NCBI RefSeq assembly: GCF_014652715.1
Contig: NZ_BMZI01000001.1
Span: 397,623-461,622, forward strand
Direction of reading: 5' to 3'
Source: Salinicola rhizosphaerae
GTDB taxonomy: Bacteria; Pseudomonadota; Gammaproteobacteria; Pseudomonadales; Halomonadaceae
Length of the DNA: 64,000 nt
The stretch's first letter is position 1, and each line of letters starts with the position of its first letter. Below, piece by piece: positions 10,008 to 19,342 of the stretch. A program made the position numbers and the translations under genes. The notes below the pieces were generated by a model, which made no database searches, was not told the origin of the DNA, and saw only the letters and a list, made by a program, of their open reading frames with translations.

Positions 10008-11032
10008 GCCGAGAAGACGCGCTGGCAGGCTTCGGGCGCTCGGCCGATCAGGTGACGCCGCTGCTCGATGTGCGCCACCTGCATCACCGCTTCATGCTGC
10101 CGGATCGGCGCCGGCTGTGCCGACGCGGCCGTCGCCTGCAGGCGCTCGATGACGTGACGTTGACACTGCAGCGCGGCGACGCGCTCTGCGTCGTCGGCGA
10201 ATCGGGCAGCGGCAAGTCCACGCTGGCCAGAGCGATCATGGGGCTGCTGGCGGTGCGTGAGGGCGAAATTCGCTATGACGGTGAGCGCATCGATCAGCTA
10301 TCGGCGAGGCGGCGGCTCCCCTATCGGCGTCGCATGCAGATGATCTTTCAGGATCCGCACGCCTCACTCAACCCGCGTTTGACGCTACGCCAGACGCTGG
10401 AGGAGCCACTGCACGTACACTTCCCGACGTGGTCCCGGTCGGACGTGACAGCGCGAGCCCGGTCGCTGATGCAGGACGTCGGACTGAATCCGGATTGGGG
10501 CGAACGCTATGCGCACGAACTTTCCGGGGGGCAGCGCCAGCGTGTCGCCATCGCCCGAGCGCTCAGCGTCGACCCGGAATTCATCGTCGCCGACGAGCCC
10601 GTTTCGGCACTCGATCTCTCGGTCCAGGCGCAGGTGCTCAATCTCCTGCTGGCAACGCAGGTCGAACGCCGTCTCACCTATCTGTTCATCACGCACGATC
10701 TGGCCGTGGTCGAGCATTTTGCCACGCGGGTCGCCGTGATGTACCGGGGCACGCTCTGCGAAGTCGCAGACGCCGATACCCTCTTCGCGACGCCACGCCA
10801 TCCCTATACTCAGGCGCTACTCGAATCCCGCCCCCGCTTCGATGACGCGCATGCGGCGCGCCACGGCCTGCGCGGCGAGCCCATGGCGGATAGCGCAGTA
10901 CGCCACGGCTGCGTCTTTCGCGATCGCTGCCCGTACGCCATGACGCGCTGTGAGCGGGAAACCCCGGTCGCCCATACGCTGACCGATGGGCGACGGATCG
11001 CCTGTCATGCCGTCGAGGAGGCTCGCATCTGA
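10004..11032 (+). CDS. peptide ABC transporter ATP-binding protein (DppF/OppF type)
   Basis: This is the second ATPase subunit, pairing with the preceding one. The 342-residue protein has Walker A GESGSGKST (from about residue 65), the OppF-type MIFQDPHASLNPR loop, signature ELSGGQRQRVAIARAL, Walker B FIVADEPVSALD and the C-terminal CVFRDRCPYAM cysteine segment. The ATG at 10004 overlaps the previous stop (ATGA) and has GAGGAG nearby at 9993-9998. It ends the transporter operon proper; 126 bp without a clear gene lie before the LysR regulator. Confidence 0.93.
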   Translation: MSREDALAGFGRSADQVTPLLDVRHLHHRFMLPDRRRLCRRGRRLQALDDVTLTLQRGDALCVVGESGSGKSTLARAIMGLLAVREGEIRYDGERIDQLSARRRLPYRRRMQMIFQDPHASLNPRLTLRQTLEEPLHVHFPTWSRSDVTARARSLMQDVGLNPDWGERYAHELSGGQRQRVAIARALSVDPEFIVADEPVSALDLSVQAQVLNLLLATQVERRLTYLFITHDLAVVEHFATRVAVMYRGTLCEVADADTLFATPRHPYTQALLESRPRFDDAHAARHGLRGEPMADSAVRHGCVFRDRCPYAMTRCERETPVAHTLTDGRRIACHAVEEARI

Positions 11033-11159
11033 TGAAGGACAAGGCCCGTATCGAATACGCTACCCCTGGATGCCGGGCGAGCGCCCCCTACCGCCTGGCG
11101 CCGCCCCCGACGAGTGACGCCAACGTGTTCCACCACCTAGAGCAGCGATAGAGAGCGAC

Positions 11160-12080
11160 ATGGAACTACGTTGGCTCGAAGACTTCATCGTTCTGGCAGA
11201 GACCCGGCACTTCTCCCGTGCCGCCGATCTGCAGAACGTGACCCAACCGACCTTCTCCCGCCGCATCAAGCTGCTCGAGGAGTCGATGGGCGCGACCCTG
11301 ATCGATCGGCAGACGTTGCCGCTCTCGCTGACCCCCGCCGGGGATGAATTTCTGCTGCTGTGCAAGCAGATCACCGAGCGGGTCAAGCTGACGCGAGAGC
11401 GCCTTCAGAATCTCGCGCATGATGCCGCCCAGCGCATCAAGCTCGCGGCGCCACAGAGCCTGGTGACCCATTTCGTGGCCGGCTGGCTGAGCCAGCACGG
11501 CCTGATGCAACAGGTCGAACCTTACCTGCGCGCCACCAGCTGGCTGATCGGCGACTACTTCCAGGCGCTGGAGCGCGGCGAAGTCGATCTGGCACTCTGC
11601 TACTGGCCGGAGGGGCGAACTGCGCTCGACCTGGACCTGAGCGGCCTGCGCTACCTCGAGATCGGCGAGGAGCGGCTGGTGCCGGTCAGTCTGCCCGAAG
11701 CCGATGGACGACCGCGTTTCAGTCTGCCTGGCGAGAAGCGGGCCCCGCTGCCGCATATTGCTTACCACCCCAGCGGCCTCATCGCGGCCGCCATGCAGGC
11801 GCACTGGAGCCGCTCCCGTCAGGAAGTGCATCTGACCACGCTCAATGAAAACGTCCAGACATCCAATATTCGCGAACTGGTCCAGCAGGGATACGGGCTA
11901 GGCTGGCTGCCCTGGCGGACGGTCAGCCCTCTGCTGGAGCGCGGCGACCTGACCCGCGCCGGTGACCGCCGCTGGGACGTGCCACTGTCGCTGCGGCTCT
12001 ACTTCCGTCAGGACAGCCGCCACCCCGGTTTGCCGGCGGTGCTGGCGCAACTACAGGAGCAACTCGATGACAGCCACTGA
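11160..12080 (+). CDS. LysR-family transcriptional regulator (HypT/YjiE-like)
   Basis: This is a DNA-binding regulator of 306 residues. The N-terminal winged helix-turn-helix (residues 1-60) starts MELRWLEDFIVLAETRHFSR and includes VTQPTFSRRIKLLEESMGA; the rest is a LysR effector domain. The WLEDF...QPTFSRRI pattern resembles the hypochlorite-responsive HypT/YjiE branch, but this is judged by eye. Lying between the peptide ABC transporter and pepQ on the same strand, it probably controls peptide uptake or use; it overlaps pepQ by 14 bases, so the two are co-translated. The signal molecule cannot be read from sequence. A close relative is encoded at 42833-43750. Confidence 0.85.
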   Translation: MELRWLEDFIVLAETRHFSRAADLQNVTQPTFSRRIKLLEESMGATLIDRQTLPLSLTPAGDEFLLLCKQITERVKLTRERLQNLAHDAAQRIKLAAPQSLVTHFVAGWLSQHGLMQQVEPYLRATSWLIGDYFQALERGEVDLALCYWPEGRTALDLDLSGLRYLEIGEERLVPVSLPEADGRPRFSLPGEKRAPLPHIAYHPSGLIAAAMQAHWSRSRQEVHLTTLNENVQTSNIRELVQQGYGLGWLPWRTVSPLLERGDLTRAGDRRWDVPLSLRLYFRQDSRHPGLPAVLAQLQEQLDDSH

Positions 12081-13419
12081 CGCACTCACTGGCACTGATG
12101 CGCTCGGCCAGCGCCAGCGCGCCCACCTGGAGCGCCTCCAGCAGCGCTATGCCGACATTCTCGCGACGCTCGGCTTCGATGCCGTGCTCATCTACAGCGG
12201 CCACGCGAGCCACCATTACGGTGACGATCAGGAGGCCTCCTTCGCCGCCTACGGTCACTTCATGCACTGGACCGGCGCTGCTAACCACCAGCATGACTGG
12301 CTACTGATCCAGCCCGGCCGGGCCCCATGCTGGTATTACCATGCGCCAGCGGACTTCTGGCATCTGCCGACACCGGCACCGAATGGCGTGCTGGCGGAGG
12401 CGATGGCCCTCGAACCGCTGCGCGACGTGACGACGCCTCGGCTCCCGCTACCGGACGGCAGTCGTCTGGCCGTCATCGGCAATGTCGGCGATGCCACCTT
12501 GCCCGCCGGCGCGGTCCGCAATCCGCCCGCGCTGATCACCGCGCTGGATGAGCTGCGCGTGCGCAAGGACGACTACGAGCGCGAATGTCTCCATCTGGCC
12601 AACCGGCACGCCCTGGCGGGGCACGAGGCCGCGCGGCTGGCATTTACGGAAGGTGCAAGCGAGCTCGATATTCAGCTCGCCTATCTGGCAGCGAGTCGAC
12701 AGCGTGAGCTCCAGGTGCCCTACCAGAACATCGTCGGTATCGATCGCCACGCCGGTACGCTCCACTACCAGCACTATGATCCCGAACCACCGACGGCGCC
12801 GCGCTCTCTGCTGGTCGATGCCGGCCACCGTTATCGCGGCTACTGTGCGGATATCACGCGAACGTGGGCCTCGCGCGGCGCCGATCCACTGTTCTCCCGC
12901 CTCATACAGGGTGTGACCGACTACCAGCAGCGTCTGATCGCGGCGCTGAAACCCGGCATCGACTACGTGGCCATGCACGACGAGATGCACCGCGAACTGG
13001 CCGAGCTTCTGGTAGAGACGAAAATGGTCACGTCCAGCGCGGAGGCTGCCGTCGCCAATGGCCTGACACGGGCGTTCTGCCCGCACGGGCTGGGTCACGG
13101 GCTTGGCCTTCAGGTTCATGATGTCGGTGGCCGTCAACGCAACGCCAAGGGTGATGCGCTACCCGCGCCGATTCGGGACCCGGCGCTGCGTTTCACGCGG
13201 ACGCTGGATGCCGGCATGGTGGTGACCATCGAGCCCGGTCTCTACATCATTCCGATGCTGCTGGCACCCTTCCGGGAAGGCGCGGCGAGGCACACCGTCG
13301 ACTGGAACGCGGTCGACAGGCTCGAGAGTCATGGCGGGATCCGGATCGAGGACAACGTCATCATCACGGCGGCGGGCCACGATAATCTCACGCAGGGGGC
13401 GCCCCTGCCGGAACGCTAA
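12067..13419 (+). CDS. pepQ: Xaa-Pro dipeptidase PepQ
   Basis: PepQ cleaves dipeptides with C-terminal proline in the cytoplasm using two metal ions. The 450-residue M24-family protein has the PepQ-type N-terminal domain and the metal ligands D251 (LLVDAGHRYRGY), D262 (CADITRTW), H344 (HGLGHGLGLQVHDVGG), E389 (TIEPGLY) and E428 (GGIRIEDN). Length and motifs fit E. coli PepQ (443 residues). GGAG at 12056-12059 supports the ATG at 12067, inside the end of the LysR gene. With the upstream peptide importer it forms a plausible route for taking up and hydrolysing proline dipeptides; proline is also a compatible solute, which is relevant for a halophile. Confidence 0.92.
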   Translation: MTATDALTGTDALGQRQRAHLERLQQRYADILATLGFDAVLIYSGHASHHYGDDQEASFAAYGHFMHWTGAANHQHDWLLIQPGRAPCWYYHAPADFWHLPTPAPNGVLAEAMALEPLRDVTTPRLPLPDGSRLAVIGNVGDATLPAGAVRNPPALITALDELRVRKDDYERECLHLANRHALAGHEAARLAFTEGASELDIQLAYLAASRQRELQVPYQNIVGIDRHAGTLHYQHYDPEPPTAPRSLLVDAGHRYRGYCADITRTWASRGADPLFSRLIQGVTDYQQRLIAALKPGIDYVAMHDEMHRELAELLVETKMVTSSAEAAVANGLTRAFCPHGLGHGLGLQVHDVGGRQRNAKGDALPAPIRDPALRFTRTLDAGMVVTIEPGLYIIPMLLAPFREGAARHTVDWNAVDRLESHGGIRIEDNVIITAAGHDNLTQGAPLPER

Positions 13420-13427
13420 AGAACGCC

Positions 13428-14447
13428 ATGACGAGCCAGATATTCTCGGCCGATTTTCGGGCGCCACCCGGCCTGGCCAATGAGCATCTGCAGACACTGC
13501 TGCCACGCTTGTTGCCTCGGCGCCCATTGGCGCGGCAAACGGAGATCGTCGACTTGCCGGATGGCGATTTCGTCGAGTTGGCATGGGCCGAGCCAGCACC
13601 TGCCTCTCCGGCGGCGCCGCTATTCGTGCTGTTTCACGGTCTGGAGGGCTCGTTCGACTCGCCCTATGCCCGCGATCTGCTGCATACCGCAAGCAGCCTG
13701 GGCTGGCGAGCCGTGCTGATGCACTTCCGCGGATGCGGGCAGGCACCCAACCGGCTGCCGCGGGCGTATCACTCGGGCGATACCGCCGACGCCTACTGGG
13801 TGATCGGACAGTTAAGGCGCCGCTACCCGGAAGCGCTGATGGTTGCCGCCGGGGTCTCTCTCGGCGCCAACATGCTAGTCAAGCTGGTCGCCGAACAGGG
13901 AGGCGACGGCTTGCCGCTGGCTGGCGCCATCGCCATCAACGCACCACTGGATCTCGCGGCATGTGCCGATACCCTGAACCGCGGCGCGGCGCGACTCTAT
14001 CAGCGCTACCTGCTGCATTCGCTGAAGCGCAAGATCGCCGAGCGGCAACGGCAGATGACGCTGCCGCTGAAAATCACGCCGCGGCAGGTCGCCGCGTTGA
14101 ACAGTTTCTGGGCCTATGACAACGAGGTGACTGCCCCGCTGCATGGATTCCGCTCGGCGTCAGATTACTATCGCCGCGCGTCGGCGGGGCCACTGCTGGG
14201 CGAAATCGAACTGCCCACGCTGATCCTCCACGCCAAGGACGACCCTTTCATGCCTGCCGATCTTTTCGCGCGTCTTCCCGCCCCGTCGCCGGAAGTACGA
14301 CTCGAGCTGTCTCGGCACGGCGGCCACGTCGGTTATATCGAGCGCCATCGGGGGCGATGGCGCTCCTGGCTCGCACGGCGCGTGGACGCCCAACTGCGTG
14401 AGTGGCAGCCGGCGTCGGCAAATCGATCGCACCAGCCGGTCTCGTGA
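13428..14447 (+). CDS. yheT: YheT-like alpha/beta hydrolase
   Basis: This is a 339-residue serine hydrolase of the YheT family (COG0429), whose physiological substrate is unknown; carboxylesterase activity is reported for relatives. Visible are the oxyanion-region FHGLEGSFDSPYARDL, the nucleophile elbow AAGVSLGANML (S144), the acid in LILHAKDDPFMP and the histidine in SRHGGHVGY. It starts eight bases after pepQ on the same strand and therefore probably belongs to that operon, although no functional link to peptides is known. It converges with msrA with only nine bases between the stops. Confidence 0.88.
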   Translation: MTSQIFSADFRAPPGLANEHLQTLLPRLLPRRPLARQTEIVDLPDGDFVELAWAEPAPASPAAPLFVLFHGLEGSFDSPYARDLLHTASSLGWRAVLMHFRGCGQAPNRLPRAYHSGDTADAYWVIGQLRRRYPEALMVAAGVSLGANMLVKLVAEQGGDGLPLAGAIAINAPLDLAACADTLNRGAARLYQRYLLHSLKRKIAERQRQMTLPLKITPRQVAALNSFWAYDNEVTAPLHGFRSASDYYRRASAGPLLGEIELPTLILHAKDDPFMPADLFARLPAPSPEVRLELSRHGGHVGYIERHRGRWRSWLARRVDAQLREWQPASANRSHQPVS

Positions 14448-14456
14448 CCTCTGCCG

Positions 14457-15095
14457 TCAGGCGCCGATGGGACAGGTTACCCCGGTTCCCTTCAACCCAC
14501 AGTAGCCGTTGGGATTCTTGGCGAGATACTGCTGGTGATACTCTTCCGCGTAATAGAACGCTTCCAGCGGCCGAATCTCGGTGGTGATCTGACCTTTGCC
14601 CCGCGCATCCAGCGCTTGCTGATAGGCATCCCGACTGCGCATGACCACCTCGGTCTGCGCCGCGTTCGTGGTATAGATCGCTGAGCGATACTGGGTGCCC
14701 TGATCGTTACCCTGGCGCATCCCCTGGGTCGGATCGTGCTCTTCCCAGAACGTCGTGAGCAGCCGCTCCAGCGAGATCGTCGCCGGGTCATATACCACCA
14801 GCACTACTTCGCTGTGACCGGTCATCCCGGAGCAGGTCTCTTCGTAGGTCGGGTTCGGGGTGATGCCGCCGGCATAGCCCACGGCCGTCACGGTTACGCC
14901 CTCCAGCTCCCAGAACAGGCGTTCCGCGCCCCAGAAACAGCCGAGACCCAGCACGATCTGCTCTGTGCCGGCCGGAAATGGTGGTTTCATCGACGCGCCG
15001 TTGATCAGGTGTTCACCGCTGATGTTGATCGGCGTCTCGCGACCCGGCAGTGCGGTGTCACGGTTCGGTAGCGCATCGGGACGTCTTCTGAACAT
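14457..15095 (-). CDS. msrA: peptide methionine sulfoxide reductase MsrA
   Basis: MsrA reduces methionine-S-sulfoxide in proteins. The 212-residue protein is of the long E. coli-type, with the catalytic [16 protein letters not shown] (C53), [15 protein letters not shown], and C-terminal recycling cysteines in [13 protein letters not shown] (C199, C208), so the full three-cysteine relay is present. AGGAGA six bases ahead fixes the ATG at 15095 rather than an upstream in-frame start. It lies 56 bases downstream of tamB on the same strand, so it may be the last gene of the tamAB unit; a strong hairpin at 15119-15145 lies between them. No signal peptide is seen, so it should act in the cytoplasm. 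Confidence 0.94.
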   Translation of the reverse strand: MFRRRPDALPNRDTALPGRETPINISGEHLINGASMKPPFPAGTEQIVLGLGCFWGAERLFWELEGVTVTAVGYAGGITPNPTYEETCSGMTGHSEVVLVVYDPATISLERLLTTFWEEHDPTQGMRQGNDQGTQYRSAIYTTNAAQTEVVMRSRDAYQQALDARGKGQITTEIRPLEAFYYAEEYHQQYLAKNPNGYCGLKGTGVTCPIGA

Positions 15096-15118
15096 GTCGA
15101 TTCTCCTATGTCGAGGGG

Positions 15119-15145
15119 GCAGGCCAACGCCCGGCGTCGGCCTGC
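15119..15145 (-). terminator. hairpin between tamB and msrA
   Basis: A 7-bp stem GCAGGCC / GGCCTGC (15119-15125 with 15139-15145) with an inner ACGCC/GGCGT pairing directly follows the tamB stop. There is no U tract after it on the minus strand (CCCCCTCG), so it is more likely a 3'-end stabiliser or partial terminator than a strong intrinsic terminator. Confidence 0.35.
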
Positions 15146-15151
15146 CCTGCC

Positions 15152-18100
15152 TCAAGGCCCGCTGGTGCGACCCAGACTGAAGGTGTAGATGAGATCCAGC
15201 GCTTGCGAAGCCCCGGAGACCGCCTGCAGGTAGAGATTCTGGATCAGGCGATAGCGCAGCGTGAGCTCCGCGATGGGAGAGAATATGCCGACGCCGTAGC
15301 TCACCTTCAAGTCATCGAAGACGTAGCCGCTGACCACGACCTGACTGTCGTCGCCGGAGCCCGACGCATCGAGACTGAGATCCTGAACCCCGAACGCCTC
15401 GCCGACCTGGCCGACCGCACTGCCGGTCTGCGAAAGCGACAGGCCGATCAGCGCCGAGGTCAGAGCGTCGTCGCCGCCGCCGGAGTCCTCCGGTGCACGG
15501 CCGCGCAGGATATAGGAGAGCGCGCGACTTTCGGTCATCGCAGGCTCGGAGAAGATCGTCAGTCGCGGCGCCGATGCCGAGCCGGTGACGCGCAGCCCGG
15601 CGACGACGTCGTCCTCGGTGGTGTCGGGGTTACGAATCGCCTCGAACTGCAGACTCGGCTGCGAGGCCGGGCCGCTGAACAGCACCTGGCCCTGGCGAAT
15701 GATCAGATCCTGTCCGAACGAGGTGTAGGTACCGTCGACCAGGTTGACGTCGCCGTAGAGCTGGACCGGCCCCGTGCCCTGACGCACCTGAAGCTCGCCC
15801 TTGAGGCCTGCCTCCAGACCATAGGCCTTGAGCTGCATGTCCGGCCCCAGGTGCAGATTGACCCGCACGTCGAGTTGCATGCCAGCGTCGGCCAGCGCCT
15901 GAGCCGTGTCGGCCCCCTCCTCGTTGGCGCTTGCCGCGGCGGCGGCCTGCTGCTGGCGATCCTCCTCTTCGGTGATGATCACCGTATCGCTGCTGGGCGC
16001 CTGGGCCGAGGACGGAATCTGGCCGATCTCGAGCCGTGCCCAGGGCACGCTGACGTCACCGCGCACCTGAAGCCGCTGCGGCATCGCGTGTATCTGCAGA
16101 TCGGGCGCGACCCTCAGCCGACCGTAGGCCGGCATCGCGACCAGCAGCGGCGAGTCGGTGCCGTCGATATTGACGTTGGCCCGCCACTGCGCAGGGTCGC
16201 GCCAATTGGCATCACCACTGAGGTTGATCCGGCCGTCGTCGCTCTGCACGTAGCCGTCGAGCATCGACGATTGGCCTTGCAGGGCCAGATCTAGCTGACC
16301 ATCCGTCACCGCCACCGGCGAGATATCGCCACGCACCTTCACGCCGCCAACGCGGATATTGCCATTGAGTGCTGGCGCGGCGATGTTGCCACCCAGCGAG
16401 ACGTCTCCGTTGATCGCCCCCTCCAGCTGGTTGATGCCGGCAACCAGCGGTCGGTATGGCGCAAAGCGCAGGTCATCGAGCTGCAGTCTCCCCTGCAGGG
16501 CACCTGCGCCGGCAGGGTCGTCGACCGTGGCCTGAAGGCGAACGCGACCGGCGTCCTGCAGCTGCAGGTCGAGCTGACTGCTGGCGCGCTGCTGGTTGGC
16601 GTCAAGCGACAGCGAGAGCGTCGCGGCGGGGACCTGCCAGGGTGCGCCACGGGCATCCACGCCGCTGACCGCCACTTGGCTGTCGAGATCGGCATTGGCG
16701 GTCCAGGCCTGTCCACCACGTGACCAGCTCGCCACCACGTTGCCGTTGGTCTGCCCGTCGACCTGCCATCCCTCCGGCATGAAGTCGTTGAGCAGGGCCA
16801 TGGGGATATCATCGATCGACAGCGCTGCACGTCCCTGTGCGGCCGAAGCCGTCATTCGCTCGGTCAGACACAGCGCGCCACCCTGCTGCCGGTCGAGGCA
16901 GAAAGGCTGCACGGTCGCGCTCGAGGTGGCCAGATTGGCGCTGAAGGCCAGTGAATCCCGTAGCGCGATGTCGCCATAGTCGGTACCGACCGAGAGCTGC
17001 GACAGCGCGCCTTGATAGCGCTGGTAGGTGCTGTCGAGTCCGCCACGAAGCCGCAGTCTCAGCGCGGAAAGCGGTAGCCCCTCGCCGCCGCTGACATCGA
17101 GCGACAGCTGGTGCTGCGAGAGCTTGCCTGTCAGCCCGAGATCCACGGCATCGATCTGCTGTCCGCCGGCCTCAAGGCCGCCGGCAGTCAGGTCGACGTC
17201 GAACTGCGGATCATCGATACCGCTGACCTTGGCATCGAGCGAGAGCGCGTTGATTCGGTTCTCGGCATAGGCGACCTGACTACCGCGCAGATCGGCGTCG
17301 ATCTGCGGTCGTGTCAGGGTGCCACGGCCCTGAATCGTACCGTTCAGACTGCCGGAGAGCTGCGGCAGGAGGGTGCCGAGCGCCGGCGCGTCGATTCGAG
17401 CATCGACGTTCAGTCGATCCCCCACCTGCCCGCTGGCCGTCACGCGATTCTGCCCTTGGCGCAGGTCGAGGGAGCGAATGTTCCACTGCATGTCGCTATT
17501 GCCCTCGAGCTGCGCGTTCAGATCGAGCGCACGCTGCTGCAGTCGACCATCGATGGCCAGCTGCGGCAAGGCCAGCTGCCAGCCGCCGTCGTCGCGCATG
17601 GCAAACGCCGCGCGCGCCCGGCCGTTGAGCGTGCCGCTGACCGCCTGCGTAAAGGCGCCGATCGGCAACTGCTGAAAGTCCAGGTTGACGCTTGCCGACA
17701 GCGCAGGCGTCCATCGGACCAGCCCCTGGCTATTGAGGCTGCCCCCCTCTGCGGCAAGCTTGAGCGGCTGCCAGCGAAAGTGCGCGAGATCGCCACTGCC
17801 ATCGACGGCCAGCGTGACGGGCGGCAGATCTGCCGCCTGACCCGCCAGATCGACCTTGGCATCGTAGTGTTCGAGAGAGCCCTCGACATCCAGCGTCAGA
17901 TGATCCAGGCGATACTGCGTCGACGGCGCTGGCGTCTCGACCTGGCGTAGCTGGCGCGATGCGACGATGGCTTTCTCGTCGATGCCATCATCGAGCGCGC
18001 CGAAAGGCGCAAAGGGACGTTCGGCGAACGGCCACTGGACCTTGCCGGTCGTCAGGTGTGCCTGAAACGGCACGCCGTCATCGAAAGCGTGCAGGTTGGC

Positions 18101-19342
18101 ATTGAAGCTGGCCGTGGCGTTGCCGTCGGTCTGAAAGCCGAGCTGGAGATCGGCCAGCGTACCTTCGACCCGTAGATTGAAACGCTGACCGTAGATCGGG
18201 GCACGCATCACGCGGCCTTCCACGGTCAGGGAAAGCGGAAGATCGCCCTCGAGCGTGGCGCTCGCCTGCGCTTCCACATGACCATCCGGGGCGTCGACCA
18301 GCAAATGCTGAATCTCGATCTGGCGGTCCACCGCCTGCAGCGACAGTTCGACTCGGTTCACGGTCTGTGCGTCAGGTCCGGCGCCCACGAGCGTGACATC
18401 GCTGACGGTCACCTCGGGAATCACCACCTCCAGTGGCAGCTGCAGATCGGGAATCTGCGCTCTCGCCTCGCGCAGCGCCGTTTCGATCTTCTCGACCATC
18501 GCCTGAGCCTGATCGTCGTTCGCCGCTGCGACGTTGGCCGTCGCTGCCAGCGTCAGTGGCGTCAGCATCAGCGGATAGCTCGGGTGGGGTACGGCCGTCG
18601 GTGTCGCAGGCCCCGCTGTAGCCGCGAGCGCGTCCGCCGATGACCGCTCGGCCCTATCGGCGCCGGTGAGCGCTTCGGCGGCCTCGATGGCGTCGGGGCT
18701 GACGACGCCTTCCCCGAGCGTTGCATCCGTCAGCGCAGTGCCGGCCAGCGAGGAATCATCGCTCTTGGCGAGCGTCACTCGCGTCTGTTCCAGCGTCGTG
18801 GGTGACAGCGTGAGGCGATGACCATCCAGCGTGGCACCGGTTTGAAAGTGCGCCCAGTGCACCCGAGTGCCGTTGGCCAGTTCGAGACCGACATCATCGA
18901 GCTTGACCTGACGAATCTCGATGGGCAGTGGAACCGAGATGACCGGCATCGCCCCACCCGGCTCCGCCGGCGCTTCCGGCTCTGTCGCCGGTTCGCCTTG
19001 CGCCAGCCGAATACGCGCCCCGCTAACGGTGAGATCCTCGAGACAGACACGCCCCTTGAGCAGGCAGTCATCCGCCCAGGCGAGATGAAAGTGATCCACG
19101 GAGACGCTGAGCGTACCGGCGGCGAGCTGCAGACCGTCGATCGTCAGCTCGTCGAGTGGTGCACCCTCGAATCTCTCGGCCTGAACCCAGCCTCGTGACT
19201 GCGCCTGATCGAACGCCCAGTGACTGCCCCACGGCGAGAGCAGCAGTCCGGTAAGCGTCAGCAGTAGCCCGATCAACCACAGCAGCAGGAACAGCAGTAG
19301 CCGAATCAGAACTCCGGTCCGATGGAGAAATGGAGACGCCAA
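15152..19342 (-). CDS. tamB: translocation and assembly module subunit TamB
   Basis: TamB is an inner-membrane-anchored periplasmic protein that works with TamA and is linked to outer-membrane protein insertion and phospholipid transport. The 1396-residue product has one N-terminal membrane helix (about residues 11-36, rich in Leu), a long beta-rich periplasmic body with no cysteine-rich domains, and the conserved C-terminal TamB/DUF490 domain ([20 protein letters not shown] and [11 protein letters not shown]). It ends in an aromatic-containing beta segment. The start is a TTG at 19342 with GAGGAGG five bases ahead; the gene overlaps the tamA end by 37 bases, a strong sign of co-translation. 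Confidence 0.95.
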   Translation of the reverse strand: MASPFLHRTGVLIRLLLFLLLWLIGLLLTLTGLLLSPWGSHWAFDQAQSRGWVQAERFEGAPLDELTIDGLQLAAGTLSVSVDHFHLAWADDCLLKGRVCLEDLTVSGARIRLAQGEPATEPEAPAEPGGAMPVISVPLPIEIRQVKLDDVGLELANGTRVHWAHFQTGATLDGHRLTLSPTTLEQTRVTLAKSDDSSLAGTALTDATLGEGVVSPDAIEAAEALTGADRAERSSADALAATAGPATPTAVPHPSYPLMLTPLTLAATANVAAANDDQAQAMVEKIETALREARAQIPDLQLPLEVVIPEVTVSDVTLVGAGPDAQTVNRVELSLQAVDRQIEIQHLLVDAPDGHVEAQASATLEGDLPLSLTVEGRVMRAPIYGQRFNLRVEGTLADLQLGFQTDGNATASFNANLHAFDDGVPFQAHLTTGKVQWPFAERPFAPFGALDDGIDEKAIVASRQLRQVETPAPSTQYRLDHLTLDVEGSLEHYDAKVDLAGQAADLPPVTLAVDGSGDLAHFRWQPLKLAAEGGSLNSQGLVRWTPALSASVNLDFQQLPIGAFTQAVSGTLNGRARAAFAMRDDGGWQLALPQLAIDGRLQQRALDLNAQLEGNSDMQWNIRSLDLRQGQNRVTASGQVGDRLNVDARIDAPALGTLLPQLSGSLNGTIQGRGTLTRPQIDADLRGSQVAYAENRINALSLDAKVSGIDDPQFDVDLTAGGLEAGGQQIDAVDLGLTGKLSQHQLSLDVSGGEGLPLSALRLRLRGGLDSTYQRYQGALSQLSVGTDYGDIALRDSLAFSANLATSSATVQPFCLDRQQGGALCLTERMTASAAQGRAALSIDDIPMALLNDFMPEGWQVDGQTNGNVVASWSRGGQAWTANADLDSQVAVSGVDARGAPWQVPAATLSLSLDANQQRASSQLDLQLQDAGRVRLQATVDDPAGAGALQGRLQLDDLRFAPYRPLVAGINQLEGAINGDVSLGGNIAAPALNGNIRVGGVKVRGDISPVAVTDGQLDLALQGQSSMLDGYVQSDDGRINLSGDANWRDPAQWRANVNIDGTDSPLLVAMPAYGRLRVAPDLQIHAMPQRLQVRGDVSVPWARLEIGQIPSSAQAPSSDTVIITEEEDRQQQAAAAASANEEGADTAQALADAGMQLDVRVNLHLGPDMQLKAYGLEAGLKGELQVRQGTGPVQLYGDVNLVDGTYTSFGQDLIIRQGQVLFSGPASQPSLQFEAIRNPDTTEDDVVAGLRVTGSASAPRLTIFSEPAMTESRALSYILRGRAPEDSGGGDDALTSALIGLSLSQTGSAVGQVGEAFGVQDLSLDASGSGDDSQVVVSGYVFDDLKVSYGVGIFSPIAELTLRYRLIQNLYLQAVSGASQALDLIYTFSLGRTSGP

